A program made the position numbers and the translations under genes. Positions 9,201 through 17,202 of a DNA stretch of 33,160 bases are shown one piece after another (the first letter of the stretch is position 1; each line of letters starts with the position of its first letter). The DNA lies in assembly GCA_913050005.1 (NCBI GenBank), contig CAJXBI010000014.1, positions 1 through 33,160 on the forward strand, read 5' to 3'. The notes under the pieces are model-generated. The model worked only from the letters and a program-made list of their open reading frames with translations, had not been told where the DNA came from and did not search any database. Source of the stretch: an uncultured Bacteroidota bacterium (GTDB lineage Bacteria > Bacteroidota > Bacteroidia > NS11-12g > UBA9320).

Positions 9201-10621
9201 GAATCATATATGCTAAAGAGGTCCCTTTTATTGATGTTGCTGATAGCCGAGTTTATCCTTTTGAAAACAAAGTGGACATTCACGAGGGTGCAGATATTCA
9301 ACGCCTAAAAAATTCACGTGTATTGGCATCTCGAACCCAAAAATTCCATCAATTGTTTGATGGAAACATCAAAATATTAGGTAAATATGCTCTAAGTGGA
9401 AATGCCTTATACGAGTTTAAAGATAAACACAATACACATCAAATAATCAAATTCACTAAAATTCGTGTGAGAGGAAAAGGAGATACATCCATTTTTGCAG
9501 AAGGGTTTATTAGTGATTCATCAGCCTTTTTCTTAAGCCCAAAAATTGCATATAAAGGCAAGACAGAATTGTATAGTAATCAACGAGATATTTATTTTAA
9601 TGGTTATGTAAAGCCAAAACATTCGTTTACATACCATCCTAGCAGATGGTTTAGATACTCCGGCCAACCCGAACCTGAAAATTTAATTATACCAGCTACA
9701 GATATACTCAATAAAGATCGAAGAAAAATGTATGCTGCCGTTAGTATTGCTAATGACAGTACGCATATCTATCCAAGTTTGTTCAATTTTAAGCGAAGTT
9801 ATGCTGATTTAGAGCTCACATCTGATACCGGAATATTTTACTATGATGAATCTAATAAAACATTTTTTGTAGGGGACTCACTAAAACTAATGGAGGGTTC
9901 TCCTCGAGGTAGTTACCTTGCATTTAATGATGCTAACGGAGAAATATTTAGTGAAGGAACAATTGATTTTGGTCTTGATAAAGACCCTAAATTTAATGTT
10001 CGTATGGCTGGAAATGTGAAAAAACCACAATCAGATTCGGTTTTTACAATCCAAGCATTGATGGCACTTAATCTCATGCTACCCGATGATTGCTACCAAC
10101 GAATGGTAGAGGTAATTAATGAAAATGATAACGATCCCGCAGAGAATAATAACACATTTGTTGAAAAAGCACTTGCCGAATTTCTGGATGACAATAAACT
10201 CAAAAAGGCATTGGATTACGTTGCTGCATCAGGTAAAATTAAACTTCCGAATGATATTCCTGCAAATTTCTTGTTCACAAAAACAAGTCTTCACTATGAT
10301 GTAGCTAAAAGACAGTTTATAGGTCTTGAGCCCATTCATATTGCAACAATTAATGGCAAACATGTAAACAAGGCTTTAAAAGCAAGAATGTCTATAACAA
10401 AGAGAAGAAGTAGTGTCAAGTTTACATTATACCTAGAAGCAAGTAAATATGACTGGTTTTATATGGATTATTATATGGGAGCACTCAACGTAGCCAGTAC
10501 AGATAAAATCTTTAACGAACTCATAAAAACTCAAGGATCAAAAATGAGTAAAGGTAAGTTCAGAATACGTCCTGCTAGCCCACGAAGTGTTGGGTTGTTT
10601 CTTACAAAAATTGAGAACTAA
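6242..10621 (+). CDS. Very large secreted beta-rich protein of unknown function
   Basis: A 1459-aa protein that I cannot assign to a named family. A clear signal peptide (LILFLLSSLASWAQ) ends near residue 20. Residues about 25-145 look helical. From about residue 150 to the end the sequence is rich in alternating hydrophobic/polar strands with many Asn, Asp, Lys and Phe, for example FKGGFAMKGSE, FEAKGNIEYEGA and YALSGNALYEFKDK. These read like a long stack of beta-strands. No transmembrane helix follows the signal and there is no lipobox or obvious T9SS C-terminal domain, so periplasm or outer-membrane periphery is likely. The C-terminus (KYDWFYMDYYMG) looks like a conserved domain. It overlaps prmA by 11 nt, so it is translated from the same mRNA. 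Its stop directly abuts the stop of the convergent membrane-protein gene. Confidence 0.85.
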   Translation: MLTKKFILILFLLSSLASWAQPRSFSRNPSVFIKEYSKFLSSQSDKQGQVLLEKFTTKWNSGKFVEPEQRNIISVANLMLINDLDVPNFFLLTETMLYAKDSIDEPKYISWSKSLIPALNSGNQTFITLIKASRNLFRDNTIYESQTKRWYSNSPDYRFIFKDNRVKISFKNINLTCQAQVDKINIYNTSGSYYLDTDEWEGKKGVISWERVGFGKDNIYAEIQSNYTLKFQRAEVNIDSVTFTNKDFLAKPLLGNLIDRASSADNIDKEVLQKSQFPQFYSFDKNIELGSYLDNTVQFKGGFAMKGSETISTGSSETPSLIEIYYKNKKRILAKSPYFTLKEGKINAMECEVTIVTDSGTIYHPNLKFNLNLNNKILVLIRGKEGLKQAPFYDSDHQIDIFVDKIIWKLELPKIEFDVDGEEKKAFIESQSFYKEVRYEKIPRGILKYHPLSKMRNFVIQYRKREFTLNEYANWMGSKPIYLKSQIIELADLGYLFFNPATDSIKIRKKLDHAVLSHKKLMDYDVIRFSSVISARSNAFLNLINNSFNIEGVRAFKFSDSQSVYAFPHEQTVILKNKRRMEFGGKLTAGKFDFYSVKFEFDYFNFDITSDNITKMVIFTKDLSGKPGLVAVKSVLRDINGTLEIDKSNNKSGLKDFPEYPRFTSNKGSIIAYDKPTIHGGAYDKDRFRFEVDPFTIENLDNFTTEGLSFPGTFVAGGIIPDFDFEAKIMDDYSLGFERKNPARGYPMYRGKGHGNIDIRLSEEGFEAKGNIEYEGAILESQEIIMTPDYTSSQAKSYVITENEKYPNLTAKDITTKWLPNQDSMFIYTNDHEVTVLRDNQQFTGNLVHTSQQLSGAGSLVWDKASLKSPDIKFKPNEVKALVSDVEINALDKNKIAFSSKNLNSDVDFTTQMGDFKSNIVGNLTALPFNQFSTSMDQFKWDMANNTIEFNKGPQLLKSKSYFVSNKYDQEGLRFESTNALFDINKGIIYAKEVPFIDVADSRVYPFENKVDIHEGADIQRLKNSRVLASRTQKFHQLFDGNIKILGKYALSGNALYEFKDKHNTHQIIKFTKIRVRGKGDTSIFAEGFISDSSAFFLSPKIAYKGKTELYSNQRDIYFNGYVKPKHSFTYHPSRWFRYSGQPEPENLIIPATDILNKDRRKMYAAVSIANDSTHIYPSLFNFKRSYADLELTSDTGIFYYDESNKTFFVGDSLKLMEGSPRGSYLAFNDANGEIFSEGTIDFGLDKDPKFNVRMAGNVKKPQSDSVFTIQALMALNLMLPDDCYQRMVEVINENDNDPAENNNTFVEKALAEFLDDNKLKKALDYVAASGKIKLPNDIPANFLFTKTSLHYDVAKRQFIGLEPIHIATINGKHVNKALKARMSITKRRSSVKFTLYLEASKYDWFYMDYYMGALNVASTDKIFNELIKTQGSKMSKGKFRIRPASPRSVGLFLTKIEN

Positions 10622-11218
10622 TTATTGATATTTATTTAATTCCACAAAACCCATGGAAAATAACAAAAGACTATAACTAACTAAAATATGACTAATATTT
10701 ATTGCCAAAAAATGATAACTATCCTTAAATAATGCAAACACTAATGCAGACAAAGAGAGCATTCCAATTCCTCTCATGACAATGTATCTGCCCTTTTTGG
10801 CTTCCTCTAAATTCGATAGATATGCACTCAAACTAATACCCATAAAACCCACGATACCGTATATCATTACAGGTAAAAACACATTATTCCAAAATAAGAC
10901 CACAACCATCGTAATTAGCAATATAAGATTGGTTATCCGAATGATTTTGTTGGTTTTAAAACTTGCAAAAGCTAAGCTTCCGTCCGTAAAAAAATAAATT
11001 GAAATTAGGCTTAGAATCCTAGAAATAAAAATAAGCGAATTAGTCCAGGATTCGTTCAAAATAGGTAAATGCCCAAAAGCAGCCACCCCAGATGAGAGTC
11101 CTGTCAGAGCAATGAAAAAAATAAAAGAACTGAATTCTATTTGATCACGCTTGAGTTTTAACAGTATATAAGCTGTTATTATAATTAAGATGTTTGAGGA
11201 AAAACTTATCCAAATCAT
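10622..11218 (-). CDS. Multi-pass membrane protein, unknown function
   Basis: A 198-aa protein from the ATG at 11218, with about six or seven hydrophobic segments filling most of its length (NILIIITAYILL, FIFFIALTGLSSGVAAFGHL, NLILLITMVVVLFW, ISHILVSYSLLLFSMGF). The open frame extends to an ATG at 11293 (223 aa), but that would overlap the thioesterase gene by 56 nt and add a basic, non-membrane tail. The later start leaves a 19-nt gap. Conserved-looking His residues in membrane segments weakly recall the DUF6962 group; I am not certain. It is the last gene of the acyl-handling operon. Confidence 0.7.
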   Translation of the reverse strand: MIWISFSSNILIIITAYILLKLKRDQIEFSSFIFFIALTGLSSGVAAFGHLPILNESWTNSLIFISRILSLISIYFFTDGSLAFASFKTNKIIRITNLILLITMVVVLFWNNVFLPVMIYGIVGFMGISLSAYLSNLEEAKKGRYIVMRGIGMLSLSALVFALFKDSYHFLAINISHILVSYSLLLFSMGFVELNKYQ

Positions 11219-11237
11219 GGTCTTCTGAAATATCTTT

Positions 11238-11693
11238 TTAAGTGATCTTTGATTTTTTGTTTTGAGACTTAAAAACACCCGATTCCAAAGCATCAGCTGT
11301 TAATGCAATTGGTCTTTTTTTTTCATAGTCATAACTTACCAAAGCAGTTCTAATATTTGCCATATGTTTTGATTTAGTCAAGTTGGTAAACTTATAATAA
11401 ATGTTGAATGAGGAACTACCAGTAACTTCAGTAGCTAACTCAATTTGAACCTTATCACCTAAATTTCCCTCACAAGAAAATGTAATCGCGGCATCAGCTT
11501 GAATAAGTGATACTCCCCCAAAATCCAACTCTGAGAAACCGTAATGTGCTAAAAACCGAACCCTAGACTCTTGAGCATAAGCTAAAAATTCTTGATTTCC
11601 CATATGATTTCCATAATTTAAATCTGATACCCTTACCTCTATTTCAGTAGCATATTGCCATCTACTTGGCATGTCTATTTTCATTCGTTTCAT
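11238..11693 (-). CDS. Hot-dog fold acyl-CoA thioesterase (4HBT/YbgC-like)
   Basis: A 151-aa single hot-dog domain protein. The family signature is VRVSDLNYGNHMGNQEFLAY, equivalent to the D-x-x-x-H-x-N active-site region of 4-hydroxybenzoyl-CoA/YbgC thioesterases. The later strands (ADAAITFSCEGNLGDKVQIE, SSFNIYYKFTN) fit the fold. It probably hydrolyses acyl-CoA or acyl-ACP; chain length cannot be read. Its ATG overlaps the stop of the upstream acyltransferase (ATGA), so the two are translationally coupled. Met4 and Met8 are alternative starts. Confidence 0.85.
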   Translation of the reverse strand: MKRMKIDMPSRWQYATEIEVRVSDLNYGNHMGNQEFLAYAQESRVRFLAHYGFSELDFGGVSLIQADAAITFSCEGNLGDKVQIELATEVTGSSSFNIYYKFTNLTKSKHMANIRTALVSYDYEKKRPIALTADALESGVFKSQNKKSKIT

Positions 11694-12238
11694 CGTACTC
11701 CGTTTTTAGGATATTTGCCTTCAAATTGCTTGAAGTAATTTTTGTATTCTGCAATAGTTTCCTCCACTCCTTTTGAAATATACTCTGGACTATTTATTTC
11801 AATAATTTTCTTGGGATAGTCAAAACCTATTTTCACGATAGGCACATTAGCCTTCGAAGCAATATAATAAAACCCCGTTCTCCATTTGTCATTATATTTT
11901 CGGGTACCTTCAGGTGTAATTGTCGTGATAAATTCATCGTTTGAGTTAAAAACAGAAACCATCGAATCCACAAAATTCATATTTTTAGATCGTTCAACAG
12001 GGAAACCACCTAAAGCACGAAAAAGATAGCCAATGGGCCAAACAAATAATTCTTTTTTTCCAATGTATTTTGGATTAAATCCGTCTGTAATTGTCCGATA
12101 TAAAAGTCCAACCAAGAAATCCCAGTTACTTGTATGAGGTGCAACTACAATCAAATATTTTGAAATGTTGGGTAAGTCACCCGAGACTTTCCAGCCCCAC
12201 ATATCTTCAAATAACCATCTAGATACTCTTTTAATCAT
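11690..12238 (-). CDS. PlsC-like acyltransferase
   Basis: A 182-aa protein with the glycerolipid acyltransferase motifs. The catalytic His35-x4-Asp40 lies in APHTSNWDF and the acceptor-binding motif is TPEGTRKYNDKWRTG. A later VPIVKIGF strand matches motif IV. It is shorter than typical PlsC (about 240 aa) and has no clear membrane anchor. It resembles the short Bacteroidota 1-acyl-sn-glycerol-3-phosphate acyltransferase-like proteins whose acceptor is unproven. It starts directly after the stop of the upstream thioesterase (TAA then ATG with no gap) and overlaps the next thioesterase by 4 nt. Confidence 0.85.
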   Translation of the reverse strand: MIKRVSRWLFEDMWGWKVSGDLPNISKYLIVVAPHTSNWDFLVGLLYRTITDGFNPKYIGKKELFVWPIGYLFRALGGFPVERSKNMNFVDSMVSVFNSNDEFITTITPEGTRKYNDKWRTGFYYIASKANVPIVKIGFDYPKKIIEINSPEYISKGVEETIAEYKNYFKQFEGKYPKNGVR

Positions 12239-12661
12239 TTATGGATTAATTAACTTATTAAATTTTGAAATTATCTCGTCTGATATCGCAACAGGTTTAT
12301 GATTTTCTGCATTCAATAACACAAATTGAATTTCTGCTCTCGAGCATAGTTCTTCAGATTTATCATCTTTAATTTCTTGCACCATAGTTATACTGCGATT
12401 TTTAAACTCCAAATCACTGATATGAATATGAATCAATTGATTTGGAAGTAAAGATCTTTTGAAAGCAATATTAATATTTACAACTACAAATAATAAGTGT
12501 TCTGATTCAAAAAAACGGTCTTGGATAGCAGGCTCTAAGAACTTCCATCGAGCTTCTTCAAGCAGTTCTAAATATCGGGCATTATTAACATGACCGTAAG
12601 CATCACAATGATATCCGCGTATCCGTATTGAAATAACTTTCACATTTGCAAATGACAACAA
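12239..12661 (-). CDS. Hot-dog fold acyl-CoA thioesterase (YbgC/FadM-like)
   Basis: A 140-aa hot-dog protein, first gene of the four-gene operon. The active-site motif is RGYHCDAYGHVNNARYLELLEEARW, with the Asp and the GHVNN typical of YbgC/FadM thioesterases. It is a different subtype from its operon partner at 11238. The longest frame begins with TTG at 12661. A GTG at 12643 gives a 134-aa protein (MKVISIRIRGY) whose N-terminus fits homologues better, with a weak box (GTCATTTG, two mismatches) ending 5 nt before it. I keep the longer version but think the GTG is at least as likely. Confidence 0.83.
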   Translation of the reverse strand: MLSFANVKVISIRIRGYHCDAYGHVNNARYLELLEEARWKFLEPAIQDRFFESEHLLFVVVNINIAFKRSLLPNQLIHIHISDLEFKNRSITMVQEIKDDKSEELCSRAEIQFVLLNAENHKPVAISDEIISKFNKLINP

Positions 12662-12723
12662 AAATGGCTAATTGACAAACGAATTTTTTAAAACAAATCA
12701 ATTGAAATATTGGTTATTAAAGT

Positions 12724-13611
12724 ATGCAAATAATCCTAATAGCTGGCGGCTCGGGACTGATCGGTTCTGACTTGAGAACATATTTTACTAAATTGGGATA
12801 TGCAGTAAGGATTTTGACTAGGAATTCAACCAAAAAAAAAGACAATGCATTCTATTGGAATGTAAAGGATCAAATCATTGATCCTGACGCATTGTCTAAT
12901 GTAGAAATTGTAATTAATCTAGCGGGAAGTCCGATTATAGGTGGACGATGGACTAAATCGCAAAAAAAGAAACTAACCCAATCAAGAGTAAACGCTACCA
13001 AGTTATTGATCGATACAATCAATGATAAAAAGTTTCCAATTAAACATTTTATTCAAGCAAGTGCAATGGGGTATTATGGTAATTCTCACGATAAAACTAT
13101 TACCGAAGAATCAGCAAATGGAAACGACTTTATGGGTAAATTGTGCCATGATTGGGAATCAGCTACCAAAGTCCTTAATCCTGGTGTGAAAAAATCAATT
13201 TTAAGAATTGGACTATACTTAAGTGTTAATGGAGGTATTTATCCCATTCTATCTAGATTAGCGAATTATCATTTATTGTCTGCGTTTGGGAATGGAAAAA
13301 TGTGGGCTGGATATACTCACCACCAAGAATTTGCCAATCTCGTTCACCAGATTACTATTGACAAAATAGCTCCAGACACCTATAATGCTGTTGGTAATGA
13401 ACCTTTTCAAATGAATGCGTTGATGAAACATATCTCCCATAAAACTGGAAAAGCCAACTTCTTTCCCAATGTACCAGCATTTCTTTTAAAATTAGTACTT
13501 GGAGAAGCATCTGCTACATTACTCAATAGCTATAAAGTTACCTCTCCAAAACTAGCTTTATATGAAATTTATAAGTATAACGGTTTAGAAAAAGCAATTC
13601 AATCACTTTAA
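12724..13611 (+). CDS. TIGR01777 family NAD(P)-dependent epimerase/oxidoreductase
   Basis: A 295-aa short-chain dehydrogenase-like protein of the SDR39U1/TIGR01777 group. The Rossmann dinucleotide loop IAGGSGLIGSDL is at the N-terminus. Family-specific segments follow: VINLAGSPIIGGRWTKSQKK, SRVNATKLL and QASAMGYYG (active-site Tyr region). The C-terminal ~50 residues match the DUF1731 tail (NVPAFLLKLVLGEAS). The physiological substrate of this family is unknown. The photolyase gene starts one base after its stop, so the two are cotranscribed. Confidence 0.9.
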   Translation: MQIILIAGGSGLIGSDLRTYFTKLGYAVRILTRNSTKKKDNAFYWNVKDQIIDPDALSNVEIVINLAGSPIIGGRWTKSQKKKLTQSRVNATKLLIDTINDKKFPIKHFIQASAMGYYGNSHDKTITEESANGNDFMGKLCHDWESATKVLNPGVKKSILRIGLYLSVNGGIYPILSRLANYHLLSAFGNGKMWAGYTHHQEFANLVHQITIDKIAPDTYNAVGNEPFQMNALMKHISHKTGKANFFPNVPAFLLKLVLGEASATLLNSYKVTSPKLALYEIYKYNGLEKAIQSL

Positions 13612-13612
13612 C

Positions 13613-14908
13613 ATGGTAATACATTGGTTTAGAAGAGACTTAAGATTAGACGATAATGCTGCACTTTATCATGCATTAAGCCAACATGAAAATGTTCAAT
13701 GCATATTCATCTTTGACAAAAATATATTGGATAAGTTAGCTGATAAAGATGATGCAAGAGTAACATTCATCTATAATCAATTGATGAATATACAAAATAG
13801 TCTAGCAGATATAGGAAGTGACTTAAAAATTTATTATGGTCATCCTGACGAAATATGGCAAAATATTATTCAAGAACTAAAACCCTCAGCTGTTTTTACC
13901 AATAAAGATTATGAACCTTATGCCAAAGAACGGGACCAAAAAATAGCTGAATTATTAGCTTCCAATGATATTATTTTCAATGCTTATAAAGACCATGTCA
14001 TATTTGAAGAAGATGAAATCACAAAAGACGACGGTGATCCCTATGTCGTATTTACTCCCTATAGCCGTAAGTGGAAGTCCAAATTAGCAGAAATACACAT
14101 TGCTTCGTATGAAAACAATAAGTACTTCAATCATTTCATAACAACGAATTCATCGCCCAAAATTAGTCTAGAAGAAATGGGATTTGAAGAGAATAGAATG
14201 GATTTTCCGTCTATCACTTCACAAGTGGGAATTATTAAAAATTACGGTGAAAAAAGAAACTTTCCTGGAATTGAAGGTACTTCTAGGTTATCCGTTCACT
14301 TTAGATTTGGAACCATTAGTATTCGAGAAAAAGTACGTAGAGGTAAATCACTAAGCGAAAAATGGTTGAATGAGTTAATATGGCGAGACTTTTATAGCCA
14401 AATACTCTATCACTTCCCACATGTCAAAAATGGTAGTTTTCGATCTAAATATGACGCTATATCTTGGAATAACTCTCAAAATCATTTTGACGCATGGTGC
14501 CAAGGTAAAACCGGATATGGTCTTGTAGACGCAGGTATGAGGGAATTGAACGCAACGGGTTTCATGCACAATCGTGTTCGGATGGTTGTAGCTAGCTTTT
14601 TAACCAAACATCTACTCATTGATTGGCGATGGGGAGAGGCGTATTTTGCAAGAAAGCTACTTGATTTTGACTTAGCTAGTAATAATGGCGGTTGGCAATG
14701 GGCCTCGGGATCCGGTGTAGATGCAGCACCTTATTTCAGAATTTTTAATCCTTACACACAGATTCAAAAATTTGACAAAGACCATACTTACATTAAAAAA
14801 TGGGTTCCTGAGTGGGGCACTAACCAATACGTGACTGAAATAGTAAATCACAAAAAAGCTCGCGAGCTCTGTTTAAAAACCTACAAAGAGGCATTAGACA
14901 ACGTCTAA
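13613..14908 (+). CDS. phrB: Deoxyribodipyrimidine photolyase / cryptochrome family
   Basis: A 431-aa flavoprotein that uses blue light to split cyclobutane pyrimidine dimers in DNA. It begins with the N-terminal photolyase domain (VIHWFRRDLRLDDNAALYHAL). The FAD-binding C-terminal domain includes the W-L-N-E-L-I-W-R-D-F-Y segment, GYGLVDAGMRELNATGFMHNRVRM, and DLASNNGGWQWASGSG with the Asn that sits near the flavin. Motifs and length fit class I CPD photolyases. A blue-light sensor role cannot be excluded from sequence alone. It is paired with the TIGR01777 epimerase. Confidence 0.93.
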   Translation: MVIHWFRRDLRLDDNAALYHALSQHENVQCIFIFDKNILDKLADKDDARVTFIYNQLMNIQNSLADIGSDLKIYYGHPDEIWQNIIQELKPSAVFTNKDYEPYAKERDQKIAELLASNDIIFNAYKDHVIFEEDEITKDDGDPYVVFTPYSRKWKSKLAEIHIASYENNKYFNHFITTNSSPKISLEEMGFEENRMDFPSITSQVGIIKNYGEKRNFPGIEGTSRLSVHFRFGTISIREKVRRGKSLSEKWLNELIWRDFYSQILYHFPHVKNGSFRSKYDAISWNNSQNHFDAWCQGKTGYGLVDAGMRELNATGFMHNRVRMVVASFLTKHLLIDWRWGEAYFARKLLDFDLASNNGGWQWASGSGVDAAPYFRIFNPYTQIQKFDKDHTYIKKWVPEWGTNQYVTEIVNHKKARELCLKTYKEALDNV

Positions 14909-14943
14909 AAATAACTCTGGCCTTTTGTTCGATAATTATTTAG

Positions 14944-14951
14944 CATATTTG
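14944..14951 (+). promoter_or_regulatory. Possible promoter of the SLC12-like transporter, CATATTTG
   Basis: CATATTTG differs from TAnnTTTG at one base and ends 18 nt before the ATG at 14970. A TTTTG lies upstream at 14923-14927 with a 16-nt spacer, shorter than the 19 nt seen at rpsP. Confidence 0.35.
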
Positions 14952-14969
14952 CTTAAGTAATTCTCAATC

Positions 14970-17195
14970 ATGGATTCAACATCACTCAATCCCAAAGGTA
15001 AATTTGGAACTGCTCCTGTATTTCTTACGGCAATATCTACTATTTTGGGTGCAATTATGTTCCTTCGTTTCGGGTACTCTGTTGGTCAAGTTGGTGTTTA
15101 TGGAACTATTGCAATCATAGTTATAGGTCATTTAGTAACTATACCAACAGCCATGGCTCTTGCAGAAATCGCAACAAATCAGAAAGTAGAAGGTGGTGGC
15201 GAATATTTTATCATATCACGCTCATTTGGACTAACCATTGGCGCAGCTATCGGAATTGCCTTATACCTTTCACAAGCTATTAGTGTCGCCTTCTATCTAA
15301 TTGCATTTACTGAAGCTTTTGAACCCTTACTTCCTTTAATTAATTCATACCTTCCATTTGAAATCAATAAAATGATTATTGGGATTATCTCCGTTGCTTT
15401 ATTGTCTTGGTTAATGTTGACTAAAGGAGCGTCAAGTGGAATGATACTGCTATATATAGTTGTAGCTATACTTTCCTTATCACTTATTATGTTTTTTGCT
15501 GGAGGTCCTATTGATGGATTCATAAAACCAGATGCATTTCATCTTAACAAAGAAAAAAATGATTTCTTTTTCATCTTCGCTATTGTATTTCCTGCATTCA
15601 CAGGAATGACTGCTGGTGTAGGATTATCTGGCGATTTAAAAAATCCAAAAGTATCTATTCCTTTCGGAACACTAGCAGCTACATTAATTGGAATGGTCAT
15701 TTACATTTTTATTGCTTTCAAACTTGGATCGAGTGCATCGGCTGTTCAACTTGGTGATTTAAATAATCAACTGATTATGGCAGATATTGCTATTTGGTGG
15801 CCAATAATTCCGATAGGTCTTGCTGCTGCAACAATTTCATCAGCATTGGGAAGTGTTATGGTTGCTCCAAGAACACTTAACGCTATCTCTGTAGATCGAA
15901 TTATACCCATACCAAGACTAAATAATTGGCTCAGTAAACTTAAAATTAAAAATGGAGAACCTGTTAATGCTACAATAGTTACATGCATTATCGCCTTCTT
16001 TTTTGTGCTCATGGGTGATGTTAATGCCGTAGCTGAGATCATTTCTATGTTCTTTATGGTTACTTATGGGTCAATTTGCTTAATTAGTTTATTCGAAAAC
16101 TTTGCTTCAAATCCTGCTTATAGACCCTCATTTAAAAGTAAATGGTATATCTCTATGTTGGGGGCAGTTATGTGTATAGGTCTTATGTTTAAAATCAACA
16201 CGGGATATGCAATAATCTCTATTTTGCTAATGACTGTTATCTATGGACTTTTGAGTTATTATCACAAAAAAGGAGATATGGCAATTATCTTTAGTGGTGT
16301 AATTTTTCAAATCAGTAGAAATCTGCAAGTTTTTCTTCAAAAACGTAAAGCAAGTGAAAATGAAGCATGGAGACCTTCAGTTGTTGCTATATCAAAAGAT
16401 TCGTTTGATCGTTTTGCAGCCTTTGATTTGTTGAAATGGATTTCACATCGAATAGGTTTTGGCACTTATATTCACCATATAAATGGTTATTTGAGTTCAA
16501 AAACTATACACCAAGCAGAATTAGATCATGCTCGATTAATCAAAATGACACAGATATCGGATAGCTCCGTATTTGTTGACACAATGGTCAATCCTAATTA
16601 TGTAAATAGTATTACGCAGGCACTACAATTACCTGGTATCAGCGGACAAGAGAATAACATGATTCTTTTTGAATTCAATAAACATCAAGAAGAAGGATGT
16701 CAAGAAATAGCAGAAAATATTGGTCTAGCAAAGGCTGTGGACTATGATATTTGTATATTGTCTAGTAGTGATAAAGATTTTGGATTTAACAATGAAATAG
16801 ATATTTGGATAACTGGAAGCGACTATCAAAATGCTAATCTTATGATTTACATTGCTTACATCATTTTAGGTCACCCCGATTGGAGTAATGGAGGTCAGAT
16901 AAAACTATTTAATGTTTGTGCTGAGGAAGATTCAGAGGAGCAGCGAGGTAAAATGCTTGAGATGATTAAAACAGGTAGACTTCCAATATCTGCAAATAAT
17001 ATTGAAATTATTTCGAAGGCAGAGGGTGTCTCTGAGAAAGACATTATTAACCAAAAATCTAGGGATGCAGATTTAACAATTGTAGGTTTTCAATATGAGC
17101 AAGTTAAACATGCCGGTCATGAAACTTTTACAGGTTATGAAAAAATCGGAAATGTCCTTTTTGTAAATGCCCGAAGCGAAAAAACAATAGTTTAA
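14970..17195 (+). CDS. SLC12-like cation-chloride cotransporter (APC superfamily)
   Basis: A 741-aa inner-membrane transporter. The first ~440 residues carry about 12 hydrophobic segments with the APC/SLC12 start (GTAPVFLTAISTILGAIMFLRFGYSVG), the MALAEIATNQKVEGGGEYF region after TM2, and AIVFPAFTGMTAGVGLSGDLKNP in TM6. The remaining ~300 residues are a cytoplasmic domain (AWRPSVVAISKD, MVNPNYVNSITQAL, ADLTIVGFQYEQ), as in eukaryotic and archaeal cation-chloride cotransporters. The family moves Na+ and/or K+ with Cl-; which ions are used here is not evident. It appears to be a single-gene unit, convergent with the GT2 gene (7 nt between stops). Confidence 0.86.
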   Translation: MDSTSLNPKGKFGTAPVFLTAISTILGAIMFLRFGYSVGQVGVYGTIAIIVIGHLVTIPTAMALAEIATNQKVEGGGEYFIISRSFGLTIGAAIGIALYLSQAISVAFYLIAFTEAFEPLLPLINSYLPFEINKMIIGIISVALLSWLMLTKGASSGMILLYIVVAILSLSLIMFFAGGPIDGFIKPDAFHLNKEKNDFFFIFAIVFPAFTGMTAGVGLSGDLKNPKVSIPFGTLAATLIGMVIYIFIAFKLGSSASAVQLGDLNNQLIMADIAIWWPIIPIGLAAATISSALGSVMVAPRTLNAISVDRIIPIPRLNNWLSKLKIKNGEPVNATIVTCIIAFFFVLMGDVNAVAEIISMFFMVTYGSICLISLFENFASNPAYRPSFKSKWYISMLGAVMCIGLMFKINTGYAIISILLMTVIYGLLSYYHKKGDMAIIFSGVIFQISRNLQVFLQKRKASENEAWRPSVVAISKDSFDRFAAFDLLKWISHRIGFGTYIHHINGYLSSKTIHQAELDHARLIKMTQISDSSVFVDTMVNPNYVNSITQALQLPGISGQENNMILFEFNKHQEEGCQEIAENIGLAKAVDYDICILSSSDKDFGFNNEIDIWITGSDYQNANLMIYIAYIILGHPDWSNGGQIKLFNVCAEEDSEEQRGKMLEMIKTGRLPISANNIEIISKAEGVSEKDIINQKSRDADLTIVGFQYEQVKHAGHETFTGYEKIGNVLFVNARSEKTIV

Positions 17196-17202
17196 ATTTT
17201 AT

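Noticed and set aside
11219-11293. Longer start for the membrane protein at 11293.
   Set aside because: It would overlap the thioesterase gene by 56 nt and add a basic, non-membrane tail. The ATG at 11218 leaves a 19-nt gap and begins just before the first hydrophobic segment.
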